From SIAJ01 sp963773845 (GTDB lineage: Bacteria > Planctomycetota > Planctomycetia > Gemmatales > Gemmataceae), in contig CAVZCU010000012.1 in the NCBI GenBank assembly GCA_963773845.1, positions 1,302,001 through 1,366,000 of the forward strand: 64,000 nucleotides of DNA, in the 5' to 3' direction. Positions within the stretch are counted from its first letter, which is position 1; every line of letters begins with the position of its first letter. Below are positions 26,452 through 35,630 of this stretch, piece by piece. Made by a program: the position numbers and the translations under genes. Below the pieces are notes generated by a model that did no database searches, had not been told where the DNA came from, and saw nothing but the letters and a program-made list of their open reading frames with translations.

Positions 26452-29400
26452 ATGCCAAAGCTCCGCACCACATTCCGCTATCCCGTCTGGCTCGGCCTCG
26501 CCGCGATTCTGATCCAGCCAATCGCTCCGCCGATCAAGACGGTCTCGGCAGAGCCGATTTCCGATGCGCTCGCCAACAAATACATGCGTGACATCCGGCC
26601 GCTGATGCAGAAACAGTGTGGCCAGTGTCATTCCGGCAAGCGGGTCGAGGCCGAGGTCGATTTCGACGACTACAAGTCGCTCGCCGACGTGCGCAAGTCG
26701 CCGAAGACCTGGCAGAAGGTTCTCGAGATGCTCGACAGCCTCCAGATGCCGCCCAGGAATGCCAAATCGCAGCCGACCGACGACGAGCGAACCAAGCTGC
26801 GAACCTGGGTGCGGAACTATCTGCGTTTCGAAGCCCGTGCTCTCGCCGGCGATCCGGGTCCCGTCGTCCTTCGTCGTTTGAACAATGCCGAGTACACGTA
26901 CACGATCGCCGACCTGACCGGCGTCGATCTCAAACCGGCCCGCGAGTTCCCGGCCGACAGTGCCGCCGGCGAAGGCTTCACCAACACGGGCAATTCGCTG
27001 GTGATGTCGCCGGCGCTCCTGACCAAGTACCTCGATGCCGGCAAGGCCGTCGCTCGCCATGCGGTGCTCTTGCCCGATGGCATGCGCTTTTCCCCGTCGG
27101 CTTCACGGCGCGACTGGACCAACGAATTGCTCGATCAAATTCGCACGCTCTATCGCCAGTATTCCGACTCGAACGGCGGCACGCGGGTCAATCTCCAGGG
27201 GATCATCTTCAACACCAACGACGGCGGCCGGCTGCCGCTCGAGCACTATCTTGCGGTAACGCTAACGGAACGCGATGCCCTGAAGTCCGATCCCAAGTCG
27301 TTCGAGCGCGTGGCCAAGGCGCATAACCTCAGCCCCAAATATCTGCGGCTCCTGTGGACGATGTTGACGACCAGCGATTCGTCGCCGCTCTTCGAACATG
27401 TGCGCTTACGCTGGAAGAACGCCAAGCCCGGCGACGAGAAAGCCCTCGCGGCCGAGATTAACATCTGGCAAAACGCGCTGATGCGTTTCCAGAGCGTCGG
27501 CCACATGAAACAGTGGATGGTGCCGGTGAGTTCCATTGCCTCGCGGCAGGAGGTGCGCGTCAAGGTACCGGCTGCGTCCAAGGGCAATGAAGTCTCGCTC
27601 TATCTCCTGGCTGGCGACGCGGGCGATGGCAACGCCAATGATTATGTGCTTTGGCAGCAGCCACGTTTCGTGATCCCCGGCCGACCCGACCTGCCATTAC
27701 GCGATGTCCGCGAATTCACCGAGCAATTCCTGAAGCGTCGCGAACGTGCCTTCGCTTCGACGGCCCAATGCCTCGCGGCCGCCGCCGAGGCCAGCGCGAA
27801 GCCGGCGACACTTGATGTCGCGGCATTAGCAAAGCGACACGGCGTCGAGAAAGAAGATCTGGCCGCGTGGCTCGAATTCCTTGGCATCGGTTCATCGACG
27901 CTGCCGAAGCTCGATTACTTCACGAACAAGATGACGAAGTCCGGCACATACGACTTTGTCAAGGGCTGGGGTTCATCGGAAACGCCTCTCCTGGTCGCGA
28001 ACTCATCGGATAAACACGTCCGCATACCGGGCAACATGAAGGGGCACGGCGTCTGCGTGCATCCATCGCCGACGCTCAATGCCTGCGTCGGCTGGCGAAG
28101 TCCCGTGACCAGCGAGGTTCGCATCGAAGGGGCGATCACGCACGCCCATCCCGAATGCGGCAACGGCGTCGAGTGGTTCGTCGAACTCCGCCGCGGCGCG
28201 ACCCGTCAACGACTGGCCGCCGGAGTCGCCCAGGGCGGTCGAGCCGTCAAGTTCGGGCCGATCGAAAAGCTCGTGGTGCAAAAAGGGGATCTGATTTCGA
28301 TCCTGATCGGCCCACGAGCCGGCAACCACGCCTGCGATTTGACCGACCTGGAATTCGTCCTCAAGACGACCGGCGAAAACCCGAAGGAATGGAGCTTAAC
28401 CAAGGACGTATCGCCCGACGTCTTGGCCGCGAATCCGCATGCCGACCGCTTGGGCAACAAGGACGTCTGGCACTTCTATTCGGAGCCGGTGAAAGCCAGC
28501 GCATCGGGCCAGACGATTCCCGCGGGCTCCGTGCTATCCAATTGGCTCGCCGCGAAGTCGCCGAATGAACAGAAGAAGCTCGCCGAGAGCGTCCAGCAAA
28601 TGCTAACCAAGGGACCGCCGGCCGATGGCAAACGCCCGGACGCCGTTCTCTATCGCCAACTCGCATCGCTCGGCGGCCCACTCTTCAAGAACTTTCGCGG
28701 AGCGAAAGGCAATGTCGCCTTTCGCTCCGCGAAAGTCTTCGGCGTCGACCCTGCGACGTTCGGCATGCACCCGGACGGAACCAAAATCGATCCGACCAGC
28801 ATGTGCGCTCAGGCCCCCTCGGTAGTCGAAGTGAAATTGCCGGCCGATGTGTTCGCAGGGGCCGAGTTTGTCGCGACCGGAATGCTGGAGTCACGAACTG
28901 GCCGTGACGGAAGCGTCCAGGTTCAAGTCACCGCAAGCAAACCGGCGTCAGCCTCTGGCCTGCGTTCGGATTTGCCACTGATTGTCTCCGAAGGCAGCGG
29001 ATCGCGAAAACGCTGGGAGAACGCGTTCGAGCAATTCCGTCAACTCTTCCCAGCAGCTTTGTGCTACACGAAAATTGTGCCGGTCGATGAGGTCATCACC
29101 CTCACGCTCTTTCATCGCGAAGATGAACCACTCTGCCGGCTCATGCTGAACGACCAGCAAAAAGCCCGGCTCGATCGCCTGTGGCTCGAACTCCACTTCA
29201 TCAGCCGCGACGCATTGACGACCGTTGATGCATACAAGCAGCTCTTGGAATACGCGAGCCAGGACGCCGACCCGCGGGTGTTCTATCCGCTAAGGAAGCC
29301 GATCAACGATCGCGCTGCCGCCTACAAGCAAGCGTTGCTCGACGCCGAGCCGAAGCAGCTCGACGCCGTCATTCAATTCGCCGGCAAAGCCTATCGCCGG

Positions 29401-29880
29401 CCGCTGACGAATGCGGAGACGCAAGAACTTCGCGGGACTCTACGCAAGACTTCGAAAACTCGAATTGCCGCACGAAGATGCACTGCGATTGACGCTGGCC
29501 CGCGTGTTCGTGTCGCCGGCATTTCTCTATCGACTCGAAAAGGCCGCCGCAGGCAAGAAACCGGGGCCGGTTTCGGATTACGAATTGGCGACGCGCCTCA
29601 GTTACTTCCTCACATCGTCCACGCCGGATCAGCAACTCCTCGCGGCGGCCGCAGCAGGCAAGTTACACGATCCGGATGTCCTCGTCGGCCAGGCTCGTCG
29701 TTTGTTGAAGGATGCCCACGTCCGCCGCTTGGCCAACGAGTTCGCCTGCCACTGGCTGCATATCAACGGCTTCGACACGCTCGACGAGAAGAGCGAACGG
29801 CACTTCCCCGAGTTCGCCAAGCTGCGTGGCGACATGTACGAAGAGTCGATCCGCTTCTTCACCGATTTCTTCCAAAGTGA
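26452..29880 (+). CDS. DUF1587/DUF1592 cytochrome-type protein, N-terminal fragment
   Basis: First part of a ~1,380-residue exported protein spanning 26452-30599. After a signal sequence it has a haem-binding-like motif CGQCHSGKRVEAEVDFDDY (residues ~60-75), then DUF1587 (LRRLNNAEYTYTIADLTGVD at ~140). A long central region carries carbohydrate-binding-like beta structure, and the beginning of the DUF1595/1592 block follows (FAGKAYRRPLTNAETQELR). Such proteins are planctomycete-specific and pair with DUF1552 proteins, as here. The function is unknown; electron transfer or polymer degradation has been suggested from the haem motif. The register breaks near 29440, so the last ~145 codons of this frame are spurious. 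Confidence 0.8.
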   Translation: MPKLRTTFRYPVWLGLAAILIQPIAPPIKTVSAEPISDALANKYMRDIRPLMQKQCGQCHSGKRVEAEVDFDDYKSLADVRKSPKTWQKVLEMLDSLQMPPRNAKSQPTDDERTKLRTWVRNYLRFEARALAGDPGPVVLRRLNNAEYTYTIADLTGVDLKPAREFPADSAAGEGFTNTGNSLVMSPALLTKYLDAGKAVARHAVLLPDGMRFSPSASRRDWTNELLDQIRTLYRQYSDSNGGTRVNLQGIIFNTNDGGRLPLEHYLAVTLTERDALKSDPKSFERVAKAHNLSPKYLRLLWTMLTTSDSSPLFEHVRLRWKNAKPGDEKALAAEINIWQNALMRFQSVGHMKQWMVPVSSIASRQEVRVKVPAASKGNEVSLYLLAGDAGDGNANDYVLWQQPRFVIPGRPDLPLRDVREFTEQFLKRRERAFASTAQCLAAAAEASAKPATLDVAALAKRHGVEKEDLAAWLEFLGIGSSTLPKLDYFTNKMTKSGTYDFVKGWGSSETPLLVANSSDKHVRIPGNMKGHGVCVHPSPTLNACVGWRSPVTSEVRIEGAITHAHPECGNGVEWFVELRRGATRQRLAAGVAQGGRAVKFGPIEKLVVQKGDLISILIGPRAGNHACDLTDLEFVLKTTGENPKEWSLTKDVSPDVLAANPHADRLGNKDVWHFYSEPVKASASGQTIPAGSVLSNWLAAKSPNEQKKLAESVQQMLTKGPPADGKRPDAVLYRQLASLGGPLFKNFRGAKGNVAFRSAKVFGVDPATFGMHPDGTKIDPTSMCAQAPSVVEVKLPADVFAGAEFVATGMLESRTGRDGSVQVQVTASKPASASGLRSDLPLIVSEGSGSRKRWENAFEQFRQLFPAALCYTKIVPVDEVITLTLFHREDEPLCRLMLNDQQKARLDRLWLELHFISRDALTTVDAYKQLLEYASQDADPRVFYPLRKPINDRAAAYKQALLDAEPKQLDAVIQFAGKAYRRPLTNAETQELRGTLRKTSKTRIAARRCTAIDAGPRVRVAGISLSTRKGRRRQETGAGFGLRIGDAPQLLPHIVHAGSATPRGGRSRQVTRSGCPRRPGSSFVEGCPRPPLGQRVRLPLAAYQRLRHARREERTALPRVRQAAWRHVRRVDPLLHRFLPK

Positions 29881-30599
29881 CGCATCGATCTTGAGCATCC
29901 TCGACGCGGATCATACGTTCGCGAACGAATCGCTGGCCAAGTTCTACGGCATCCCCGGCGTGACCGGCCCCGAATGGCGGCGCGTCGATGGCGTGCGCAA
30001 ATATGGCCGCGGCGGCATTCTGGCCCTTTCCTCGACGCTCGCCAAGCAATCGGGGGCATCGCGAACGAGCCCAATTCTGCGCGGCGTGTGGATTTCGGAA
30101 ACGCTCCTCGGCGACAAGCTGCCAAAGCCGCCCAAGGATGTGCCGAAGCTGCCCGAGGACGAAGCCAACACCGGCAAGACGGTCCGGCAACTGGTCGAAA
30201 AGCATTCGAGCGACGCTCGCTGTGCCGTCTGCCACACGCGGATTGACCCTTACGGATTCGCGTTGGAAGGGTATGATGCGATTGGGCGACGCCGTGCAAA
30301 AGACCTCGGCAACCGGCCGATCGAAACGCACGCGAAGCTCAAAGACGGCACGACGTTCGAAGGCCTCGACGGTCTGCGAAATTACCTGCTAACGAAACGC
30401 CGCGACACATTCGTGCAGCAGTTCTGCCGCAAGCTGCTTGGTTATGCGTTAGGCCGCGGCGTGCAGCTTGTCGGACGAAGTGCTGCTCGACGAGATGCAG
30501 CAGAAGCTGGAGAAGAACGGGTACCGGATTTCAGTGGCGGTTGAGATGATTGTTCGAAGCCCGCAGTTTCGGGAGATACGCGGGCGGGATCACAACTGA
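29411..30599 (+). CDS. DUF1592/DUF1588/DUF1585 protein, C-terminal fragment
   Basis: Continuation of the gene starting at 26452. From ~29440 it reads LRKLELPHEDALRLTLARVF (DUF1592), and LSYFLTSSTPDQQLL follows. Next is DUF1588 with GASRTSPILRGVW and the haem-like CAVCHTRIDPYGFALEGYDA, then DUF1585 with FVQQFCRKLLGYALGRG. A second one-base insertion near 30472 ends the open frame at 30544. In the corrected register the DUF1585 domain finishes as SDEVLLDEMQQKLEKNGYRI ... SPQFREIRG and stops at 30597-30599. The combined gene has all the domains of its family in the usual order. Confidence 0.8.
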
Positions 30600-30687
30600 C
30601 AGGCACGGATTGCACTGATGGCACGGATATATCAGTGCTAAAACCTGAAATCGGTGAATCCCGCAGTTTGGATTCGGAGAGAACAAC

Positions 30688-31112
30688 ATGATTCGCTCTT
30701 TGCCTATCGTGGCAACAATGGCGCTGTCCGTCCCATGCGTCTTGGCCGACGACAACGTTGACAGCGCGCTTAAGGCCTACAAGGCGAATGGAAGTTTGAG
30801 AAAATGGTGGTCAAGGGCGAAACTGTGCCACGAGAAAAGGCCGTCAATCACTCTTTCACTTTCAAAGGAAGCGCGATCATCCCAAGTGACAACCCGAAGG
30901 ATGTCGCCACCGTCAAGATCGATCCGGCGCATAAGCCGACGCAAATAGATATCACGGACGGGTCGAAGGAAACGTCGCTCGGCATCTACGAACTTAGCGG
31001 AAACACGCTTAAGCTTTGCGTCGCAGACCCTGGCGAAAAGCGTCCGACTGAGTTCGCATCGCCGAAAAACAGCAAAGTATACTACTTGGTACTAAAACGC
31101 GAGCGTAAGTAA
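30688..31112 (+). CDS. Secreted TIGR03067-domain protein (frameshifted)
   Basis: A ~140-residue protein with a signal peptide (MIRSLPIVATMALSVPCVLA), split by one missing base near 30782. Restoring a G in AAGGCGAATGG gives KGEWKFEKMVVKGE, the expected start of a TIGR03067 domain. The second frame, from about 30804, supplies the rest: HKPTQIDITDGSKETSLGIY, then ELSGNTLKLCVADPGEKRPT. This domain is abundant in planctomycetes and of unknown function. The gene lies between the DUF1592 and DUF1552 genes, about 90 bases after the first and 11 bases before the second, and is probably part of the same transcript. Confidence 0.75.
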
Positions 31113-31123
31113 AGGAAATGTCG

Positions 31124-31798
31124 ATGACTCAGCACAGCCTTTCGCGTCGCACCTTCCTCCGTGGCGTCGGCGTCACCATGGCCCTGCCATGGCTGGAATC
31201 AATGCCCGTTTGGGGCGACGTGAAAGCGACAGCGGCCAGCAAGCCGCCCGTTCGCTTTGCGGCCCTCTTCGCTGGCAATGGCTTTCACAGCAAGGAGTGG
31301 TGGGCCAAGGGCGAGGGCAAGGCCATGCAGCTCGGCAAGGTGCTTGCGCCCCTTGCCGATTTTCGCGAGCGGCTGCTCTTCATCAATGGCCTCTTCAATG
31401 CCGAGGCGCTCAAGGGCAATATCCACAGTTCGCAGACCGGCAACTTGCTCTCCGGCGCTCCGCTTGCGTCGGGCGGCGAAATTCATTCCGGGACGAGCAT
31501 CGACCAATTGTTGGCCCAGCGCCACGGCCGATCGACCAAGGTGCCGAGCCTGGTGCTCGGCTGCGAGCCGGCGAATCCTTCGGTCCACAAGAACTACTCG
31601 ATGATGTACAGCTCGCACATCTCGTGGAGTTCGCCGACCACGCCGACGCCGCTCGAACTTTACCCGGCCCTCGCGTTCGATCGGCTTTTCAAGGACGAAG
31701 TGAGCAAGGGCGGACGAAAGCGTTCTCGACGCCGTGCTCGGCGACGCCAAGGATTTTCGCAAGCAGATCAGCACGAGCGATCAACGCAAGCTGGATGA
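31124..31798 (+). CDS. DUF1552 protein, N-terminal fragment
   Basis: First part of a ~430-residue DUF1552 protein. It begins with a twin-arginine export signal (SRRTFLRGVGVTMALPWLES), so it is probably folded before export. DUF1552 landmarks follow: FAALFAGNGFHSKEWW, LLFINGLFNAEALKGNIHSS, TSIDQLLAQRHG and SMMYSSHISWSSPTTP. The second ATG (31124) is preferred because AAAGGA stands seven bases before it and only one base before the first ATG. The register is lost near 31715, where one extra base is present. The gene is paired with the upstream DUF1592 gene, the usual arrangement. Confidence 0.8.
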   Translation: MTQHSLSRRTFLRGVGVTMALPWLESMPVWGDVKATAASKPPVRFAALFAGNGFHSKEWWAKGEGKAMQLGKVLAPLADFRERLLFINGLFNAEALKGNIHSSQTGNLLSGAPLASGGEIHSGTSIDQLLAQRHGRSTKVPSLVLGCEPANPSVHKNYSMMYSSHISWSSPTTPTPLELYPALAFDRLFKDEVSKGGRKRSRRRARRRQGFSQADQHERSTQAG

Positions 31799-32423
31799 AT
31801 ATCTCGATTCGGTTCGCGAAGTCGAAGAGCGCATCGCCCATGCCGGCAAGAAGGGGGAATTGCAGGGCTGGAAGCCAACGCTCGCCAAGCCGAACATCAA
31901 GCGCCCGCCGGACGGCATCCCGCAGAACATCGCCGACCACATGAAGCTCATGTGCGACATTCTCGTGCTCGGCTTCCAGACCGACACGACGCGGATCACG
32001 ACGCTGAAATTGAACAACGACCACTCGTCGCTGCGCTTCCCGCACCTCGGCGTCGATTACATGATCCATCATTTGCTGTCGCACTCGGACACGGCCGATT
32101 GGCTGAAGGTGAACCAGTTCTTCCTCCAGCAAGTGGCCTACATCGCCCGCAAGCTGGACGCGATTCACGAAGGCGAGCGAACAGCCCTCGACAATTCGAT
32201 GATCCTGTTCTGTTCCAGCATGCGCACGGGCAACCACGACGCGAATAACTTGCCGGTGATCGTTCTCGGCGGCGGCGGCGGCCAGATCAAGGGCGGCCGA
32301 GTGCTCGATTATGCGAACAAGCCGAACCGCAAGATGTGCAGCCTGTTCCTGTCGCTCATGGACAAGTGCGGCACGCACCTCAACAAGTTCGGCGACTCGA
32401 CGGAACGGCTGGCGGAAGTGTAA
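31734..32423 (+). CDS. DUF1552 protein, C-terminal fragment
   Basis: Continuation of the DUF1552 gene. The true register resumes near 31715 (SVLDAVLGDAKDFRKQISTS). It contains the family's helical YLDSVREVEERI and LMCDILVLGFQTDTTRITT, the metal-site-like HHLLSHSD, and SMILFCSSMRTGNHDANNLP with a Gly-rich LGGGGGQIKGG. The protein ends normally with STERLAEV. The apparent start codon at 31734 is internal. Confidence 0.8.
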   Translation: MLGDAKDFRKQISTSDQRKLDEYLDSVREVEERIAHAGKKGELQGWKPTLAKPNIKRPPDGIPQNIADHMKLMCDILVLGFQTDTTRITTLKLNNDHSSLRFPHLGVDYMIHHLLSHSDTADWLKVNQFFLQQVAYIARKLDAIHEGERTALDNSMILFCSSMRTGNHDANNLPVIVLGGGGGQIKGGRVLDYANKPNRKMCSLFLSLMDKCGTHLNKFGDSTERLAEV

Positions 32424-32434
32424 ACGAAGAACCT

Positions 32435-32548
32435 ACCACAAAGGCACAAAGATCACACAAAGGAACACAAAGAAGAAACTGGTCCCGAGTTGGTCGGATT
32501 GCGTTGTTTTCTTGGTGATCCTTTGTGTGATCTTTGTGTCTTTGTGGT
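32435..32548. repeat. Inverted repeat with 30-bp arms
   Basis: Arms 32435-32464 and 32519-32548 match as complements at 29 of 30 positions (core ACAAAGATCACACAAAGGA) with a 54-base loop. It fills the gap between the convergent DUF1552 and DoxX genes, where it could terminate both. Confidence 0.85.
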
Positions 32549-32560
32549 GATCGGGGATCA

Positions 32561-33010
32561 TCACGAACGGAGCCAATGATCCACGCTCAGCCAGCCGGGG
32601 CCGGCGAAGAATAGCCAGATCAGCATAACGAGGTAAAGCACATCCGGGATAAACAGAAACTCCGAAAGCCAGTCGATCGGCGACTTCGCCTTCACCTTTT
32701 TGATGCTCGTGGTCGCAATCGCGACGATCATGACGCCGCCGAGCATCACGCAGCAGACCTGTGTGACCAATCCGATGATTAGGAGAAAGCCAAACACGAA
32801 TTCGACCAGTGAAACGAACAGCGCGTTCGCGTCCGGGAACGGAATGCCGGCTTCCCGGATTGTCTGGCGCATCTGTTCCTGACGTTCCCGGCGAAAGAGC
32901 TTCATCTCGCCGGTCAGGAAAAACAACACGCCAACCGCGAGGCGGGCCAGCAGGATGCCAACCCATTCCCATTCGCGAAGATCGGCCAGCCATCGATCAA
33001 GATGCGACAT
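32561..33010 (-). CDS. DoxX family membrane protein
   Basis: The 149-residue protein has four predicted membrane helices. An N-terminal one (VGILLARLAVGVLFFLTGEM) carries the DoxX-type G/E/K pattern (TGEMKLF). NALFVSLVEFVFGFLLIIGL and two more follow. DoxX proteins are small inner-membrane proteins linked to quinone or thiol redox chemistry in some species. The loop residues DANALFVSLVEF match the family's conserved second helix. The gene is transcribed away from the dehydrogenase gene at 33100, with a ~90-base divergent spacer, and converges with DUF1552. Confidence 0.85.
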   Translation of the reverse strand: MSHLDRWLADLREWEWVGILLARLAVGVLFFLTGEMKLFRRERQEQMRQTIREAGIPFPDANALFVSLVEFVFGFLLIIGLVTQVCCVMLGGVMIVAIATTSIKKVKAKSPIDWLSEFLFIPDVLYLVMLIWLFFAGPGWLSVDHWLRS

Positions 33011-33099
33011 ATCGGCTAACCGGCAGCAAACCTGATGCCCTATTCCCAGTCAATTGGGCGTCCTTTTGACGAATTTGTCCCGATCCGTAAAACCCCATC

Positions 33100-34095
33100 A
33101 TGAGCCAGCGCTTTCGCGTCGTTATCACCGACTTCATTCAGGGCGAATTGACCCCCGAGCAGCAGGTGCTCGGCGAGATTGCCAACCTGTTTGCGCTCGA
33201 TGCATCATCGGAACAAGACCTCGTCGGCCATGTCGAGAATGCCGACGCCTTGATGATGTACCACAACATCATCATTTCCCCGGAGACGATTAGCCGGCTC
33301 AAGAACTGCAAGCTGATCGTCCGCTGCGGCGTCGGCTACGACAACGTCGATTTCAAGTTCGCCCGGACCCGCGGCATCCCGGTCGCGAACGTGCCCGACT
33401 ATGGGACCGAGGAAGTCGCGGATAGCGCGATTGGCTTGATGTTGACACTCACCCGGGGCATCCACTTCTTGAATTCGCTGTACCGCGGCGGACAGGAAGG
33501 CTGGACCTATCGTTCGGCGGTGCCCGTTCACCGGCTTCGCGGTCGCGTGTTCGGCGTGGTCGGCCTGGGCCGCATCGGCACGGCAGCGGCCTTGCGGGCG
33601 AAGGCGCTCGGCATGGACGTGCATTTCTACGATCCGCTCAAGCCAGACGGTTACGACAAGGCGCTCGGCATTCGCCGGGCGGATACGCTCGACGAATTGC
33701 TGCGCAAGGCGCATGTCGTGAGCATGCACTGCCCGCTCACACCGGATACCAATCGCATGATCAACGCGGCGGCGATTGCGAAAATGCCACGGGGGTCGTT
33801 TCTCGTGAACACCGCTCGCGGGGCGATTGTCGATACCAGTGCGATCGCGCCGGCGATCGCGTCGGGGCAACTCGCCGGCGCTGGGATCGACGTGCTCGCG
33901 GAAGAGCCGCCGCCCGCGGATGATCCGCTCGTCGGAGCATGGCGGGATCCCAACCATCCCGCTTATCATCGAGTGATCGTGAATCCGCACTCGGCGTTTT
34001 ATTCCGAAGAAGGTTTGCTCGATATGCGGCTGAAGGGCGCGAAGGCGGTCCAGAACGCTCTGCTCGACCGGCCACTATTGAACGTCGTCAACTAG
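33100..34095 (+). CDS. D-isomer-specific 2-hydroxyacid dehydrogenase, CtBP-like
   Basis: The 331-residue protein has a split catalytic domain around an NAD-binding Rossmann domain. The nucleotide motif is VFGVVGLGRIGTAAALRAKA (from about residue 149). Catalytic residues are Arg in VNTARGAIVD, Glu in DVLAEEPPP and His in NPHSAFYSEEG, the usual R-E-H triad. The N-terminal IVRCGVGYDNVDF and NVPDYGTEEVADSAIGLML are typical of C-terminal-binding-protein relatives. The substrate is unknown; phosphoglycerate-type and other 2-hydroxy acids are possible. It is cytoplasmic. An inverted repeat begins at its stop codon. Confidence 0.9.
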   Translation: MSQRFRVVITDFIQGELTPEQQVLGEIANLFALDASSEQDLVGHVENADALMMYHNIIISPETISRLKNCKLIVRCGVGYDNVDFKFARTRGIPVANVPDYGTEEVADSAIGLMLTLTRGIHFLNSLYRGGQEGWTYRSAVPVHRLRGRVFGVVGLGRIGTAAALRAKALGMDVHFYDPLKPDGYDKALGIRRADTLDELLRKAHVVSMHCPLTPDTNRMINAAAIAKMPRGSFLVNTARGAIVDTSAIAPAIASGQLAGAGIDVLAEEPPPADDPLVGAWRDPNHPAYHRVIVNPHSAFYSEEGLLDMRLKGAKAVQNALLDRPLLNVVN

Positions 34096-34163
34096 AGTTT
34101 CAAGTTTCAAGTTTCAAGGTGAGTAACGGGGAATGCAAACTTGAAACTTGGAAGTTGAAACTC
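34095..34163. repeat. Inverted repeat rich in GTTTCAA
   Basis: Left arm 34095-34118 is built of the direct repeat GTTTCAA three times. Right arm 34140-34163 is its complement at about 21 of 24 positions. It separates the dehydrogenase gene from the thioredoxin gene and ends 12 bases before the latter's start codon, so it could affect both termination and translation. Confidence 0.7.
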
Positions 34164-34175
34164 CCGAGACACTCC

Positions 34176-35045
34176 ATGAAAGACGCAGCCAAGACGAAGT
34201 GGGTCATCGACGTTAGCGACGCCGACTTCGAGAGCGAGGTGCTCGAACGCTCGAAGACGGTCCCCGTCGTCATCGACTTCTGGGCCGAGTGGTGCGGCCC
34301 GTGCAAACAACTGGGCCCGCTCTTGGAGAAACAGGCCGCCGAGCGCAAAGGCAAGTTCGTCCTCGCGAAAGTGAACGTGGACGAAGCGCCGCAACTAGCC
34401 GGCTACTTCCGCATTGAAAGTATCCCGGCGGTCCTGGCATTCAAAGACGGCCAGGCGGTCAACGGCTTTGTCGGCCTGGTGGCCGAGAAGGAATTGAAGC
34501 AATTCCTGGACGACCTTTCCGGTCCCTCGGCGAACGACCCGCTCGTGCAAGCGGCCGCCCTGGAAGAGAAAGACCCGAAGAAGGCGGAGGCAATCTACCG
34601 CGATCTGATTGCGAAAGACGAGCGTAACGACCCGGCCCGACTCGGCCTGGCACGCGTGTTGGTTGCGACGGATCGCAACGACGAGGCGACGACCGTGCTT
34701 GCAGTGATTCCCGATGCGGGTGAGTTGGGAGCGGAAGCGGTCAAGTTGCGTCGGACAATTGAAATGCACCAGAATGCCGCGACGGCGGGCGACGAAGCGG
34801 ACCTGAGGAAGAAGGTCGCGGCGGATCCGCAGAACGCTCAATTGCGTCTGGAACTTGGCAACGTCCTGGCAACCAAGGAGAGATATCAGCAAGCGCTCGA
34901 TACTCTGCTTTCCGCCGCCGAATTGGACCAAGAACTCGGCCGCGGGCCGGTGCGCGAACTGATGGTCAAGATTTTCGAGATCATCGGCGTGCGCAGCGAA
35001 TTGGCAGACCAGTATCGCGACAAATTACGCGCACTTCTCTATTGA
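34176..35045 (+). CDS. Thioredoxin-TPR protein, CnoX-like
   Basis: The 289-residue protein has a thioredoxin domain (residues ~12-110) with the complete active site WCGPC near residue 41 and the cis-Pro context ESIPAVLAFKDG. TPR-type helices occupy ~120-289 (KKAEAIYRDLIAKDERNDPA; LRLELGNVLATKERYQQALD). The same architecture is found in CnoX/YbbN, a chaperone-redox protein that works with GroEL. The Escherichia coli protein lacks the second active-site Cys, but others, as here, keep both. The frame is open well upstream, but homology begins at the ATG at 34176. It is cytoplasmic. Confidence 0.88.
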   Translation: MKDAAKTKWVIDVSDADFESEVLERSKTVPVVIDFWAEWCGPCKQLGPLLEKQAAERKGKFVLAKVNVDEAPQLAGYFRIESIPAVLAFKDGQAVNGFVGLVAEKELKQFLDDLSGPSANDPLVQAAALEEKDPKKAEAIYRDLIAKDERNDPARLGLARVLVATDRNDEATTVLAVIPDAGELGAEAVKLRRTIEMHQNAATAGDEADLRKKVAADPQNAQLRLELGNVLATKERYQQALDTLLSAAELDQELGRGPVRELMVKIFEIIGVRSELADQYRDKLRALLY

Positions 35046-35073
35046 ATTGGAACGGGCGCAGATCGCTCTCCGA

Positions 35074-35138
35074 GCGAGCCGAACGCCTTAAGGCGTCGGG
35101 TGTTGATATGACCCGCCGCCTTACGGCGTTCGGCTCGC
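35074..35138. repeat. Inverted repeat at convergent gene ends
   Basis: Arms 35074-35095 and 35117-35138 are complementary at 21 of 22 positions (GCGAGCCGAACGCCTTAAGG on the left). It sits between the thioredoxin and SRPBCC genes. The right arm overlaps the last codons of the SRPBCC gene. Confidence 0.75.
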
Positions 35139-35630
35139 CGAAGCAGATGGGTGGTTTGCCGTTCGTATTCGGGTCAATTCTTGTTGAAGCCCCTGCAATC
35201 CCCTCGCCATCGCCCAATTGTGATTCCAGCGAAAAAGCGGCTTCAGCATCAACGACAATGCACGAATCAACGGCTTGTCCGCCCGCAGCCGCCAGTCGTA
35301 GGTGATGTTCGTGAACCTGCCATCCGGTTCGAATGTCCAGATACCGCGGCCGACAAAATCGCCGGTCGCCTCGATCGCGATTCGGGTCGGGATCAGTTTC
35401 TCGATCGTCTTCGACTCCCAGCGCAAACGATACGGCAGCCAACCTTGTGTAAACAACTTGTACCGCCGGCCGATGCCGTTGGCATCACCTTCTTCGATGC
35501 GGTCGACCGCAAGCCAAACCCGGCCCCACCAGCGCGGGTAGTCGTCGGTGTTCTCGATGATGCGAAAGACTTCGTCCGGAGTGGCTTCGACACGCCAGCG
35601 GGTGAGAAAGGCATATTCGCTGGCGGGCAT
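35121..35630 (-). CDS. SRPBCC (polyketide cyclase/START-like) protein
   Basis: The 169-residue protein has a START-type helix-grip fold that binds hydrophobic ligands. It begins ASEYAFLTRWRVEATPDEVF, the family's first strand and helix, with IENTDDYPRWWGRVWLAVD next. The C-terminal long helix is PLIRALSLMLKPLFRWNHNW. The start at 35630 is preferred because it overlaps the stop of the preceding gene as TGATG, indicating translational coupling. The last ~10 residues come from an inverted repeat. The ligand is unknown. It is the last gene of a five-gene minus-strand run. Confidence 0.82.
   Translation of the reverse strand: MPASEYAFLTRWRVEATPDEVFRIIENTDDYPRWWGRVWLAVDRIEEGDANGIGRRYKLFTQGWLPYRLRWESKTIEKLIPTRIAIEATGDFVGRGIWTFEPDGRFTNITYDWRLRADKPLIRALSLMLKPLFRWNHNWAMARGLQGLQQELTRIRTANHPSASASRTP

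Noticed and set aside
31118..31123. First ATG of the DUF1552 gene as the start
   Set aside because: The AAAGGA site is only one base before it; the second ATG at 31124 has normal spacing.
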